A stretch of DNA of 27,483 nucleotides. Source: RGDT01 sp046719305 (GTDB lineage: Bacteria; Planctomycetota; Planctomycetia; Gemmatales; Gemmataceae). The position numbers and the translations under genes were made by a program. The stretch is taken from the NCBI GenBank assembly GCA_046719305.1, contig JBDNDE010000015.1, forward strand, positions 1-27,483, in the 5' to 3' direction. The notes under the pieces were generated by a model. The model ran no database searches. It was given only the letters and a program-made list of their open reading frames with translations, and had not been told where the DNA came from. Every line of letters starts with the position of its first letter. The stretch's first letter is position 1. Positions 7,412 to 15,376 of this stretch are shown here, in pieces.

Positions 7412-8737
7412 ATGAAATGGTGGCGTTTGCTGGGATGGTTGGCGTTGGTAAGCGTTGCACCGGCCTGGGCACAGGGAACCGACCTAAGCGAACAGGTCAA
7501 ACCGTCTGACTGCTTCCTCTACAGCCTGGAGATGAAACTCGAAGGCGAACTTCGCATCAAAAAACAAACCGGACCGGCAAGACTCAAACTCAAGGCTAAT
7601 GCTCAGCACCGTTTTTCGGAACGGGTGCTGGCTTCCAGCAGCGCCATTGCTACGCGAACCGTTCGCCATTACGAACAAGCCAAGGTCACCATCGACCTTC
7701 AAGGCAACACCTCCCAACGCACGCTTCGCCCCTCGCGTAAGCTCATCGTCGCCCAACGCCACGACGATCAGCCTCTAGTATATAGTCCTGCAGGGGCACT
7801 ACAGCGCGGCGAACTGGAAGCGGTCGCCGATCATTTCGACACGCTGTTGATAGCCGGCCTGTTGCCGGGCAAATCACTCCAACCCAAGGAAACCTGGGAG
7901 ATTAGCAAGGCCGTGGCCGGGCCGTTGTGTCATCTGGACGGGGTTACCGAAGGCAAGTTGGAAGGCCAATTTCTGCCCCTCCAGGGCGATCAGGCACGCT
8001 TGGCAATCACTGGCACCGTTTCGGGGGTGGAAAAAGGCGCTCAGGTGAAATGTGAGGTTGTGGCTCTGGCTCAGTTTGACCTGAAAGAGAAACGACTTGT
8101 TTCCTTGTCCTGGGAGCAACGCGACAAACGCGATCAAGGCCCGGTTAGCCCAGCTGGCGAGTTGTACGTCCACGTTCAGATCACCCGCAAATGTATCGAC
8201 ACTCCCAACGAACTCAACGATGTGGCTATCATATCGGTTCCTGATAGCTTCACGCCTCCTGCTGCCATGACGTATATCGAGCATCGCGATGCTAAAGATC
8301 GTTATTCGTTGCTCCATCATCGAGATTGGCAACTCACCGCACTAACGCCCGAACATGCTGTCTGGCGGCTAGTGGAGCGCGGCGAATTCATCGCTCAGGC
8401 GACTGTGACCCCTTGGACCAAGGCCGCCAAAGGCAAAGCAGACGACGCCGAGGAGTTCAAGAGGGCAATGAACAACACCTCTGGTTGGCGACCCGAACGC
8501 GAGATTCAAGCGGGCAAAGTAGAATCCAGCCAGGGCAAAAGCATCTACCGGTTCTCGGTACTGGGCCAACTCGACGGTGTGGAGGTGCTACAGAACTTCT
8601 TCCTGATTAGCAACGACCAGGGCGATCAAGTGGTGCTGACGGTCACTACCTCGCCTAAAAATGCTGAGAAGCTCGGGGCCAAAGATCTCTCGCTGGCCGG
8701 CAGCCTCGAACTGCCCGCGCCGGCAGAGAAGAAGTAA
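7412..8737 (+). CDS. Secreted protein of unknown function
   Basis: The start is the ATG at 7412, because AGGAGG at 7398-7403 lies 8 bases upstream and the protein then opens with a clear signal peptide (MKWWRLLGWLALVSVAPAWA, cleavage before QGTDL). The mature part of about 420 residues should sit outside the cytoplasmic membrane. It is rich in beta-type alternation in residues 30-270 (for example YSLEMKLEGELRIKK and GQFLPLQGDQARLAITGTV). A second segment, about 285-440, includes YSLLHHRDWQLTALTPEHAVWRL and QNFFLISNDQGDQVVLTVTTSP. I recognise no catalytic motif, lipobox or membrane anchor. Similar two-part secreted proteins of unknown role seem common in planctomycetes. The next gene is 225 bp away, so this gene is probably transcribed alone. 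Confidence 0.82.
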   Translation: MKWWRLLGWLALVSVAPAWAQGTDLSEQVKPSDCFLYSLEMKLEGELRIKKQTGPARLKLKANAQHRFSERVLASSSAIATRTVRHYEQAKVTIDLQGNTSQRTLRPSRKLIVAQRHDDQPLVYSPAGALQRGELEAVADHFDTLLIAGLLPGKSLQPKETWEISKAVAGPLCHLDGVTEGKLEGQFLPLQGDQARLAITGTVSGVEKGAQVKCEVVALAQFDLKEKRLVSLSWEQRDKRDQGPVSPAGELYVHVQITRKCIDTPNELNDVAIISVPDSFTPPAAMTYIEHRDAKDRYSLLHHRDWQLTALTPEHAVWRLVERGEFIAQATVTPWTKAAKGKADDAEEFKRAMNNTSGWRPEREIQAGKVESSQGKSIYRFSVLGQLDGVEVLQNFFLISNDQGDQVVLTVTTSPKNAEKLGAKDLSLAGSLELPAPAEKK

Positions 8738-8962
8738 ACCCCCGGTTGATCACCCAGCAGGTCCACCAGGCAGCCGGTGAGACGTGTCCCGGTTGCCTCG
8801 TTAGTTTTTCCGGCGTGCTGGCCGCCAAGACCACGATTAGCTAGGTGTTCCTGGCTAGCCCTAGAGGGATTTGTCGAGTAAGATTACGAGATGATCATTC
8901 TCTCCTTGACCCACCCGCGCGAGGCTCGTTAAGCTGGGTAAGATAAGGGCGGAGGCATCCTG

Positions 8963-9727
8963 GTGAAGGCGATCATTAGCGACATTCACTCGAATTTGGA
9001 AGCGTTGCAAGCTGTCCTCGCCGACATCGAGAAACAGCGTGTCAGCGAAATCTATTGCCTGGGCGATGTTGTCGGCTATGGTCCCAATCCGCGCGAGTGT
9101 ATCGATCTCGTCATGAAACATTGCAAGATGGTTTTGCTGGGCAACCACGACCAGGGGGCCATGTTTGATCCCGAGGGATTCAACGGCCCAGCTGAACGGG
9201 CCATCTTCTGGACCCGCCACACCTTGGAAAACAGCCCAGAAAACCGTACCATCCGCGAACGCCGTTGGGAGTTCCTAGCCGAACGGCCGCGTTCGTTCAA
9301 AGAGAGCGGGCTGTTGTTTGTCCACGGTTCAGCGCGTAATCCGCTCAATGAGTATGTGTTTCCAGAAGATATTTACAACCAACGGAAGATGGAGCGCATC
9401 TTCTCGTTAGTGGAGCGGTACTGTTTCCAGGGGCATACTCATGTGCCGGGGGTCTTCGTCGAGGAAACACCCGATGAACTGTATCAGTTTCACAGCCCTG
9501 AGGAACTGGACTACTCCCTGGAACTAGATCATCGCAAATCGCTCATCAATGTCGGTTCGGTCGGCCAACCACGCGACACCGACCCGCGGGCTTGCTATGT
9601 GTTGCTCGATGGCAACACCATTCATTATCGCCGGGTCGAGTATGACATCGAGGCCACGATTCGCAAGATTTACGCCATACCGGAGTTGGAAAACTTTTTA
9701 GGCGACCGCCTGCGCGAGGGACGCTAA
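8963..9727 (+). CDS. Calcineurin-like metallophosphoesterase (YfcE/MJ0936-like)
   Basis: The 254-residue protein holds the complete metal-ligand set of the calcineurin-like phosphoesterase superfamily: ISDIHSN (Asp7, His9), LGDVVGYGPNP, LLGNHD, FVHGSARNP and GHTHVPG. The two-metal site hydrolyses phosphoester bonds; the substrate cannot be told, although this compact subfamily includes phosphodiesterases. The length and the absence of a signal peptide suggest a cytosolic enzyme. The start is GTG at 8963, supported by GGAGG at 8951-8955 and by the conserved MKAIISDIH beginning. A TTGACC at 8906-8911 upstream could belong to its promoter, but the matching -10 box is poor. The gene converges with homoserine dehydrogenase, 34 bp apart. 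Confidence 0.92.
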   Translation: MKAIISDIHSNLEALQAVLADIEKQRVSEIYCLGDVVGYGPNPRECIDLVMKHCKMVLLGNHDQGAMFDPEGFNGPAERAIFWTRHTLENSPENRTIRERRWEFLAERPRSFKESGLLFVHGSARNPLNEYVFPEDIYNQRKMERIFSLVERYCFQGHTHVPGVFVEETPDELYQFHSPEELDYSLELDHRKSLINVGSVGQPRDTDPRACYVLLDGNTIHYRRVEYDIEATIRKIYAIPELENFLGDRLREGR

Positions 9728-9761
9728 ACGGGCTAAGGCACCATCTCAGGTGAGCGAGGCC

Positions 9762-11063
9762 TCAGTCCTCGACCGGATAATATACACACGGAGCCGAGAC
9801 ACAACGCAATTCGTTGAGGCGACGACAGGCAGCACGGAAATGCCCGGTGAGGGCGTTGTGTGTCATGATCACGAGTTGCACCCGTTGATCTTCCGTCGAA
9901 TCGGGCACCTCGTTCTGAATCACCGAGGCAATGCTCACCCCGTGCGACGCCAGCACCCCGCACACCTCGGCCAGTGTCCCAGGTCTGTCACTTACTAACG
10001 CCCGCAGGTAAAACCGCGTTCGCATCATCTCCGGCGGTCGGATCTCCAGCCGTTCGCCGTTGCGCGTCCATAGCCGTAACGTCTGAAACGTCCGTTGCGA
10101 ACGGCCAATTGCCAGGTCGATGATATCGGCTGTTACCGCCGAAGCAGTGGGCATCTGGCCTGCGCCGCGGCCGTAAAACAGGGTGTCGCCCACGGTGTCG
10201 CCATTGACGTAGATGGCATTGTAGGGACCGCGTACCTGGGCCAGGGGAGTTTGCTGGCGTAGCAGCACTGGCGAGACATGAAAGGCGATCTGGCCCTCGC
10301 TGAGCCAACTCTCGGCCAACAAACGAATGACATAACCTAACTCGGCTGCATACTTGATATCCAGAGGATCAATGCCGATGATACCGCGGCGGTCGATGGC
10401 ACTGAGCGGCACCGCCAACCCAAAGGCGATCTGGGCAAGGATGGCCAGTTTCTGCGCCGCATCGGTACCATCAACATCGAGAGTGGGGTCGGCCTCAGCG
10501 TAGCCGAGCCGTTGGGCTTCGCGTAGGGCGGCCTCGTAGTCACGGCCCGAATCGGTCATCTCGGTCAGAATGAAGTTACAAGTACCGTTGAGAATCCCTT
10601 GTAACGATAAAATCTGATTGGCCGCTAGGCTCTGGGTGAGTGCGGCAATGATGGGGATGCCACCGGCTACACTAGCTTCGAAGGCAATCGCCCGTCCGTG
10701 TCGCCGAGCCGCATCAAAAATTTCCACTCCGTGCGTCGCCAGCAGTGCCTTGTTGGCCGTCACCACATCTTTGCCGGCCGCCAACAGCGCCAGGACCGCT
10801 TGGCGTGCCCAATCAACGCCGCCAACTAATTCAACGGCTACCTGAATGGAAGGATCCCGGATGATGGCCTGGAGATCGGTGGTCAGCAGCTGCGGCGGTA
10901 GCGTCACTTCCCGCGGTTTGTCGAGTTGCCGAACCAGCACCTTGCGGAGCTCCAGGACACGACCGGCGCGGGCAGCCAGGCGTCCGGGTTGCTCTAGCAA
11001 TAGCCGGGCCACCCCCGTGCCCACAGTACCACAGCCGATCAATCCAATGCCCAGAGGTTCCAT
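9762..11063 (-). CDS. hom: Homoserine dehydrogenase with C-terminal ACT domain
   Basis: This enzyme reduces aspartate semialdehyde to homoserine with NAD(P)H, the branch point toward threonine and methionine. The 433-residue length matches the stand-alone bacterial enzyme, without a fused aspartokinase. Residues 5-20 hold the nucleotide-binding motif GIGLIGCGTVGTGVAR. Later come ANKALLATHG, EASVAGGIPII, LQGILNGTCNFILTEM and the substrate-site segment EADPTLDVDGTDAAQKLAIL. The ACT domain near the C-terminus (FYLRALVSDRPGTLAEVCGV onward) suggests feedback control, usually by threonine in this family. It lies 33 bp downstream of a membrane-protein gene on the same strand and could share its transcript. 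No leader peptide or riboswitch is visible upstream. Confidence 0.96.
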   Translation of the reverse strand: MEPLGIGLIGCGTVGTGVARLLLEQPGRLAARAGRVLELRKVLVRQLDKPREVTLPPQLLTTDLQAIIRDPSIQVAVELVGGVDWARQAVLALLAAGKDVVTANKALLATHGVEIFDAARRHGRAIAFEASVAGGIPIIAALTQSLAANQILSLQGILNGTCNFILTEMTDSGRDYEAALREAQRLGYAEADPTLDVDGTDAAQKLAILAQIAFGLAVPLSAIDRRGIIGIDPLDIKYAAELGYVIRLLAESWLSEGQIAFHVSPVLLRQQTPLAQVRGPYNAIYVNGDTVGDTLFYGRGAGQMPTASAVTADIIDLAIGRSQRTFQTLRLWTRNGERLEIRPPEMMRTRFYLRALVSDRPGTLAEVCGVLASHGVSIASVIQNEVPDSTEDQRVQLVIMTHNALTGHFRAACRRLNELRCVSAPCVYYPVED

Positions 11064-11096
11064 CGCATTTATCGCTCTCGTTGGACGGTCAACCGT

Positions 11097-11951
11097 TTAT
11101 TTCGTTGCTGCGTTGGTCACCGCTCGCTCCGCTGCCACGCTCTCGGTCCAACTCACCAGTGGCGGCATGACAAACAGCATCAGCACCAGCCAAAAGATGC
11201 CCGCTTGCCCCAGGGCGTGCGACCACTGAAAACGCAAAATGGGCCACAAGGCGACAAACCAAGCTACGAACACCAACCCATTCAAAGAGACATTGAGGAG
11301 CAAGTTACTACCTTTGAAGGTGGTCACCTGGCCGAGTTCTCCCTCCCGCATGACGGCACCGGAGCCATCGACATAGCGCAACGGCTCGTCCTGGCTGGAG
11401 AACAACGATCGCGACTTGCGAATCAGCAGCTTGCCCTTGTCGTCGCGTTCCGGCTTAAACAGACGCTCCGGGCCTCCCTTCGACTTGACCTTCAACTCGC
11501 TGGGCCGGCTCGGCAATGGCGGCAGTTTCTCGTTGCCGTCACGGCGATACTCGCGCCGGCCACGAATGTAGCGGTACATCTCCCACGCGCCCTTGTCGTT
11601 AGGCACCCACACTTCCGGAAACGGTTCGGACACCTCGCGCGAACTAAACTCCCACAGCGGCCGATAGGTGCCTGGCGAACCATAAGCCAGCAGCAGCCAC
11701 AAGAGGATCGGAGCGAAGACAATCGCCCCAGCGAGTGGGCCGCGCCACTGGATCTGCCCGGTCGGTTCTTCATACAGGTAACCGGAAAACCACACCGTCC
11801 AAGCGGCCAGCAGCAGCGAGAGGACGACGTAGAGGACAAGAAGCACGACAACGAGTAAAAGCACGCAGGAAATCTCCGTGGGCTTCGGGATCCGCCCAGT
11901 CAATCGCATCAACGATTTGATTTTTTTACGCTCGGCTTGGAGTTGCGTCAA
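11097..11951 (-). CDS. Membrane protein of unknown function
   Basis: The 284-residue protein has an estimated four membrane segments: residues about 26-52 (SCVLLLVVVLLVLYVVLSLL), 70-90 (GPLAGAIVFAPILLWLLLAY), 220-240 (LNGLVFVAWFVALWPIL) and 250-268 (GIFWLVLMLFVMPPLVSW). Between the second and third lies a charged domain of about 120 residues (WVPNDKGAWEMYRYIRGRRE, then Lys/Arg-rich stretches). I recognise no family. The start is uncertain: the longest frame begins with TTG at 11951 and has no strong ribosome-binding site, while an in-frame ATG at residue 15 (MRLTGRIPKP) would leave all membrane segments intact. Its gene precedes hom on the same strand with 33 bp between them. Confidence 0.75.
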   Translation of the reverse strand: MTQLQAERKKIKSLMRLTGRIPKPTEISCVLLLVVVLLVLYVVLSLLLAAWTVWFSGYLYEEPTGQIQWRGPLAGAIVFAPILLWLLLAYGSPGTYRPLWEFSSREVSEPFPEVWVPNDKGAWEMYRYIRGRREYRRDGNEKLPPLPSRPSELKVKSKGGPERLFKPERDDKGKLLIRKSRSLFSSQDEPLRYVDGSGAVMREGELGQVTTFKGSNLLLNVSLNGLVFVAWFVALWPILRFQWSHALGQAGIFWLVLMLFVMPPLVSWTESVAAERAVTNAATK

Positions 11952-12020
11952 TGGTGAAGGAACCAGGCAGAAGAAGCGAGAGAGGCAGACAGCGGGGATG
12001 GGAATTTTTTCATTTTTACC

Positions 12021-12049
12021 TTGACAGTTTCATCCGATCCACTTAACCT
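12021..12049 (+). promoter_or_regulatory. Candidate sigma70-type promoter upstream of the pseudopilin gene
   Basis: A perfect -35 box TTGACA (12021-12026) is followed after exactly 17 bases by TAACCT (12044-12049), which matches three of six -10 positions. It would give a leader of roughly 145 nt before the ATG at 12201. Spacing and the full -35 match support it; no transcription data are available. Confidence 0.45.
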
Positions 12050-12200
12050 TGCACGAAGAGGCAAAGGTCTCTCCCTCATCTGATCATTTCAGAAAATACT
12101 CAGATGAATTAGACTTCGCCTCTTACACCACACCTATCTGAGCTCGCTCCACCATAGGGTTCCCTGTGTGTGCATTATTTATTTTTCGAGGACTTCGTCT

Positions 12201-13088
12201 ATGTGTGCTTCTCTCTCCATTCGTCGACGTGGTTTCACGTTGATTGAACTTCTCGTCGTGATCGCTATTATCGCCATCCTGATTGGTCTACTGCTCCCGG
12301 CAGTGCAAAAAGTCCGCGAAGCCGCCGCCCGCATTCAATCCAGCAACAACCTCAAGCAGATTGGCATCGCCCTGCACAGCTTCAACGACACCTACAACGG
12401 CCTACCCAATAACGGCTCGTGGGACCACAACAGCCAAAACCCCTGGGGCACGCCGCAGCTCGACATGCCTAACCTCAGTTCGTGGTGCTATAAAATCTTG
12501 CCCTACATCGAGCAAGAAAACCTCTACCGCAACTTCAACAATGGCGTAGCCGTCAAAACCTTCCTCGAACCGGGTCGTGGCGGGGATGGTATCGCCAACA
12601 ATGGCAACGGCAACAACGGCAACGTCAATCCTGCCCTGGGAGCCGTGACCGACTATGCCGGTAACTGGAACGTACTGAACGACCGCGGCTGGTGGGAGCA
12701 ACCGCGTCGGTCTACGGGCAACTGGGCCGTCAACACCATCCGCGATGGTAGCTCGAACACGATTGTGGTAGGGGGCAAGGCTTTGGGCACCTGGCAATAC
12801 CCCACGCGATACGGTTGGGACTGGGACGAAACCATTCGCTTTGGTGGCTCCGGTGGCACCTGCCGTGCTGGCTTCTGGGGTGGCTGGTGGGATGAACAAG
12901 CTGCCTCGGTTCGTCAAGATACCAACAACAGCATTGACAAGTCCAACGCCTGGGGTGGCCCGCACTCGGGCGGTTGTCTGTTCCTCATGGGCGATGGCGC
13001 GGTTCGTCTGGTTGGATACGGACGCAATCAAATGGTCCTACGGGCCGCTCTGACGCCCAACGGGGGCGAAACCAACAGCCTGCCTTGA
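12201..13088 (+). CDS. DUF1559 (SBP_bac_10) type II/IV pseudopilin-like protein
   Basis: The ATG at 12201, behind a CGAGGA box 8 bases upstream, gives 295 residues and puts the prepilin cleavage motif close to the N-terminus: a basic RRRG, then cleavage before Phe12 of FTLIELLVVIAIIAILIGLL. The hydrophobic helix ends in LLPAVQKVREAAAR, the hallmark of planctomycete DUF1559 proteins. The C-terminal signature H-x9-DG is present as HSGGCLFLMGDGAVRL. The middle is Asn/Gly-rich (NNGNGNNGNVN), Trp-rich and probably extracytoplasmic. Planctomycetes encode dozens to hundreds of these; their roles are mostly unknown, though a pseudopilin needs a prepilin peptidase elsewhere in the genome. A hairpin follows the stop, then a lipoprotein gene, an order that I recall as frequent in this phylum. 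Confidence 0.95.
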   Translation: MCASLSIRRRGFTLIELLVVIAIIAILIGLLLPAVQKVREAAARIQSSNNLKQIGIALHSFNDTYNGLPNNGSWDHNSQNPWGTPQLDMPNLSSWCYKILPYIEQENLYRNFNNGVAVKTFLEPGRGGDGIANNGNGNNGNVNPALGAVTDYAGNWNVLNDRGWWEQPRRSTGNWAVNTIRDGSSNTIVVGGKALGTWQYPTRYGWDWDETIRFGGSGGTCRAGFWGGWWDEQAASVRQDTNNSIDKSNAWGGPHSGGCLFLMGDGAVRLVGYGRNQMVLRAALTPNGGETNSLP

Positions 13089-13106
13089 TGGACTTTTTTC
13101 GCAACG

Positions 13107-13146
13107 GCTACGGAAGTCCCTCGCTGGTCTTCCGTAGCTTTGCTTT
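13107..13146 (+). terminator. Hairpin terminator or attenuator between pseudopilin and lipoprotein genes
   Basis: A perfect 10-bp inverted repeat (GCTACGGAAG at 13107-13116, CTTCCGTAGC at 13129-13138) has a 12-nt loop and is followed by TTTGCTTTT. It starts 19 bases after the DUF1559 stop. The U-run is interrupted, so it may terminate only partly and set the ratio of the two gene products. Confidence 0.65.
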
Positions 13147-13186
13147 TCTCGACAATTTTTCTTTTCTTGTATATAAAGGCACCCTG

Positions 13187-13714
13187 ATGACTTCATGGTC
13201 GGTTTTTCGTCGCCTCTCTTTCTTCTTACTGCTGGGGCTGATTGTCGGTTGCGGCAGCAAGGATATACCGCCGGGTGAGCTCGTCTCCGGCACTGTAACG
13301 ATCAAAGGCAAAGCGCCGGGCACCTACGCCACTTTGGAGTTCGTCTCAGCGAGCGATCCTTCCAAGAAAGGCGGGGGCTCGGTTGATCCTACAGGAAAAT
13401 TCAACGGCCAAGCCCCCGAGGGCCGGGTGAAAGTAGCTATCAAGGTAGGCATGGGACCCACCAAAGGTGCCAGTGGCCCGCAATTTCCCAAAGGTGGCCC
13501 TCCACCTGGCCAGGGCAACCCCTATGGCCCTGGTGCTCCGGGAGGGCCGCCTACGCCGGGCGCTCCGGGTCCTGATGGGGGCAAAATGACCGGACCGCCC
13601 AAGATGGCGGGAGCGGTCGAGATTCCGGCCAACGCTCAAGACCCACAGAAATCCGGCGTGGAGATCGACGTACCCAAGGGCGGTGCTAAAGAGTTGACGA
13701 TCGACTTCAAGTGA
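13187..13714 (+). CDS. Small lipoprotein with Gly/Pro-rich, collagen-like segment
   Basis: I chose the ATG at 13187 (175 residues) because AAAGG lies 7 bases upstream and the protein then begins with a lipoprotein signal: Arg-rich start, hydrophobic core FFLLLGLIV and lipobox VGC-GS. Earlier in-frame starts would run through the pseudopilin gene and the hairpin. Residues about 30-95 (SGTVTIKGKAPGTYATLEFV and so on) resemble the short beta-sandwich domain found in many planctomycete lipoproteins that follow pseudopilin genes. Residues about 95-140 are Gly/Pro-rich with G-x-P-type triplets (GPGAPGGPPTPGAPGPDGG), probably flexible. The end, EIDVPKGGAKELTIDFK, is again beta-like. It would sit anchored on a membrane; the function is unknown. 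Confidence 0.85.
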   Translation: MTSWSVFRRLSFFLLLGLIVGCGSKDIPPGELVSGTVTIKGKAPGTYATLEFVSASDPSKKGGGSVDPTGKFNGQAPEGRVKVAIKVGMGPTKGASGPQFPKGGPPPGQGNPYGPGAPGGPPTPGAPGPDGGKMTGPPKMAGAVEIPANAQDPQKSGVEIDVPKGGAKELTIDFK

Positions 13715-13741
13715 GCGCCCCCGGACTTTGACATCACAACG

Positions 13742-13767
13742 CCCCTTCGTGGAACTCCTCGAAGGGG
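13742..13767 (+). terminator. Weak hairpin after the lipoprotein gene
   Basis: CCCCTTCG (13742-13749) and CGAAGGGG (13760-13767) form a perfect 8-bp stem with a 10-nt loop, 28 bases after the lipoprotein stop. No U-tract follows directly, so intrinsic termination is unproven. On the other strand it lies just beyond the end of the Anbu pseudogene. Confidence 0.45.
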
Positions 13768-13813
13768 ATGTTGCAACCTCATTAATCTCTTTGCACAACG
13801 CTAACGCCCTATC

Positions 13814-14530
13814 CTACGGAGATGAGAATCCCTGCCAATCGGGATTACGGACTGTGACACGGGCCGTGAAACGTCGGTAGCGGCTAATGCGACAATCATC
13901 CTTGCGAAGGACCATCAAGTCGATGGGTGGGTCCGACGGTCACACTGGAACGCATGGTCGAATCGAGACTGATCAAGGCCAATTTAGTCGCCTCCTCCAA
14001 GGTCGTGAAGTGATACTTCACCCGACGATCCAGGATGGGGTGTCCGTACTTGACCTCGCTAATTTTATATTATAAGTAGGGCGAATCCTTTGTCGCTCAG
14101 AACCGGTTGCCCTGAGGATAAAAAATTAAGCAAAGCTGAAGTGGCTCGCCGCGTATCTGTCCGCCTAACAGAATCTGGATGTTAAACGTCAGTTGGTCAT
14201 GCTCGAGTGCCTCACGATCCAATGCTGACCCTCGTCGTACCTGTTCGCCAACTACGCGGGCGGCATCGGCATCATAAAACATCGCGGCACTGGCCAAACC
14301 GGAGCCTGCCCTGAAATTGCGTTTCAACAAGGTGATGACGGATTGGCCCACCGACAGGCTGCCACTAGTGAGCAGCACGAAGACCCGTTCCCCCTCACGC
14401 ACTAATAGATGTATTCACCAATAGATGTACTTTTTCGGTACAAATTGATTTTTCCCCTGCCCGCGTTGGTTCGTAAGTCGGACGCCAACACCGGCCCTCG
14501 AGGTGATGTGATGCCCAGGCAGTAGGACAT
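13814..14530 (-). pseudogene. anbu: Anbu (proteasome-like Ntn-hydrolase) pseudogene, full length but multiply broken
   Basis: The minus strand can be read end to end as an Anbu peptidase (COG3484, about 240 residues). It starts at ATG 14530 with MSYCLGITSPRGPVLASD and LRTNAGRGKINLYRK. It continues in another frame with GERVFVLLTSGSLS, ARVVGEQVRR, ILLGGQIRGEP and FYPQGN (14402-14100), then SEVKYGHPILDRRV and LALISLDSTMRSSVTVGP, and in a third frame PIDLMVLRKDDCRISRYRRF to a TAG at 13814. Visible lesions are an extra A in a run (14431-14435 on plus, five T), a 16-nt tandem duplication (14400-14429), in-frame TGA at 14097-14099 and TAA at 14070-14072 (both explainable as C-to-T changes of CGA and CAA), and a 1-nt insertion near 13925-13933. 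The AGGAAG box before its ATG overlaps the stop of the upstream nucleotidyltransferase gene, so it was probably co-translated with it. Confidence 0.85.
14400..14429. repeat. Short tandem duplication, 16-nt period, inside the Anbu pseudogene
   Basis: CACTAATAGATGTA (14400-14413) and CACCAATAGATGTA (14416-14429) differ at one base. On the minus strand each copy encodes the H-L-L-V segment expected before REGERVFV, so one copy is surplus and shifts the frame. Confidence 0.85.
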
Positions 14531-14542
14531 CTCATCTTCCTT

Positions 14543-15244
14543 TCATGATCGTCCTTTCATCACTGCGGTCAGTTCGGCTTGCTGGGCTGCTTCCCACGCA
14601 GGAAGATCGCCGATCGGCAACCAAAAATCGGCCCGCTCCACCACAACCCGACCGCGTTGGGCCAATTCACTGACATATTGCGTAATCTCGTACTCGCCAC
14701 GTGGCGAGAGCGTTAATGGAATCTCAAACACCTCGCTCGGAAACGTGTAGACTCCGGCGTTGGCCAACTGAGGCCCTTGGAGGTGTTGCGGCTTCTCGAT
14801 GAGTTGCTCCAGGCTACCGTCGGGGCGGGTGGTAGCGATGCCAAATTGGTGCGGCTCGCTCACAGGGGCGCAGAGCATCGCTGCCCGATGCCGGACCATT
14901 CGCCTCAGATCAGCCGCTCCATACAGATCGTCGCCGTTGCAGACGAGGAACGAACTGCTGCGGAGGCGTTCGCGACAACTCAGCAGAGCGTCGCCCGTGC
15001 CGCGTGGTTCCTTTTGCCAGACGACCTCGGCCTGAGCGATGTGCTGCTGCTGCCGTAAGTAGGCTTCAATCTGTTCGCCCAGATAATTGACGACGACCAG
15101 AACGCGATCAATCGCGGGCGGCAAGGCCCCCAACGCCCAATCGAGGATGGGTCGGCCCTGCACCGGCAGCAACGGCTTGGGCACCCTGAGGGTGTGGGGG
15201 CGCAGCCGGGTACCCAGACCTGCCGCCATGATCACTGCATCCAT
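14543..15244 (-). CDS. Sugar-phosphate nucleotidyltransferase (NTP_transferase family)
   Basis: I place the start at the ATG at 15244 (233 residues) because the family motif begins at once: MDAVIMAAGLGTRLRPHTLR, then VPKPLLPVQGRPILDW. This is the G-x-G-x-R-L-x-P-x-T...PKP nucleotide-binding signature. A longer in-frame start would overlap the divergent lipoprotein gene and add a low-complexity basic tail. Further blocks are FLVCNGDDLYGAADLRRM (the metal-binding Asp region), IEKPQHLQGPQLANAGVYTF and a closing DFWLPIGDLPAWEAAQ, typical of MurNAc-1-phosphate uridylyltransferase or mannose-1-phosphate guanylyltransferase-like enzymes. It activates a sugar phosphate with an NTP for cell-surface or storage polymers; which sugar cannot be read. 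There is no left-handed beta-helix domain. The Anbu pseudogene follows after 12 bp. Confidence 0.9.
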   Translation of the reverse strand: MDAVIMAAGLGTRLRPHTLRVPKPLLPVQGRPILDWALGALPPAIDRVLVVVNYLGEQIEAYLRQQQHIAQAEVVWQKEPRGTGDALLSCRERLRSSSFLVCNGDDLYGAADLRRMVRHRAAMLCAPVSEPHQFGIATTRPDGSLEQLIEKPQHLQGPQLANAGVYTFPSEVFEIPLTLSPRGEYEITQYVSELAQRGRVVVERADFWLPIGDLPAWEAAQQAELTAVMKGRS

Positions 15245-15376
15245 TGCTTTGCCTTTCTTTCTTCCAGAACGCCTAAGAGCCCGATTCCCTCTGTTTGGCG
15301 TGAAACGCTCAAGCCATTTGGGTGTCGCCGTCGATTTATTTTGGCAGAACGCTTCATTTGGGGAAGGGAGATTCTC

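Noticed and set aside
12590..12640. AAC/GGC-rich short repeats in the pseudopilin gene, resembling a microsatellite
   Set aside because: They encode an Asn/Gly-rich loop in frame and are ordinary low-complexity coding sequence.
12402..13031. Open frame of 209 codons on the minus strand
   Set aside because: It is the antisense shadow of the DUF1559 gene; low complexity and no recognisable domain.
13887..14075. Open frame of 62 codons on the plus strand
   Set aside because: It is antisense to the C-terminal part of the Anbu pseudogene, whose minus-strand reading explains the bases much better.
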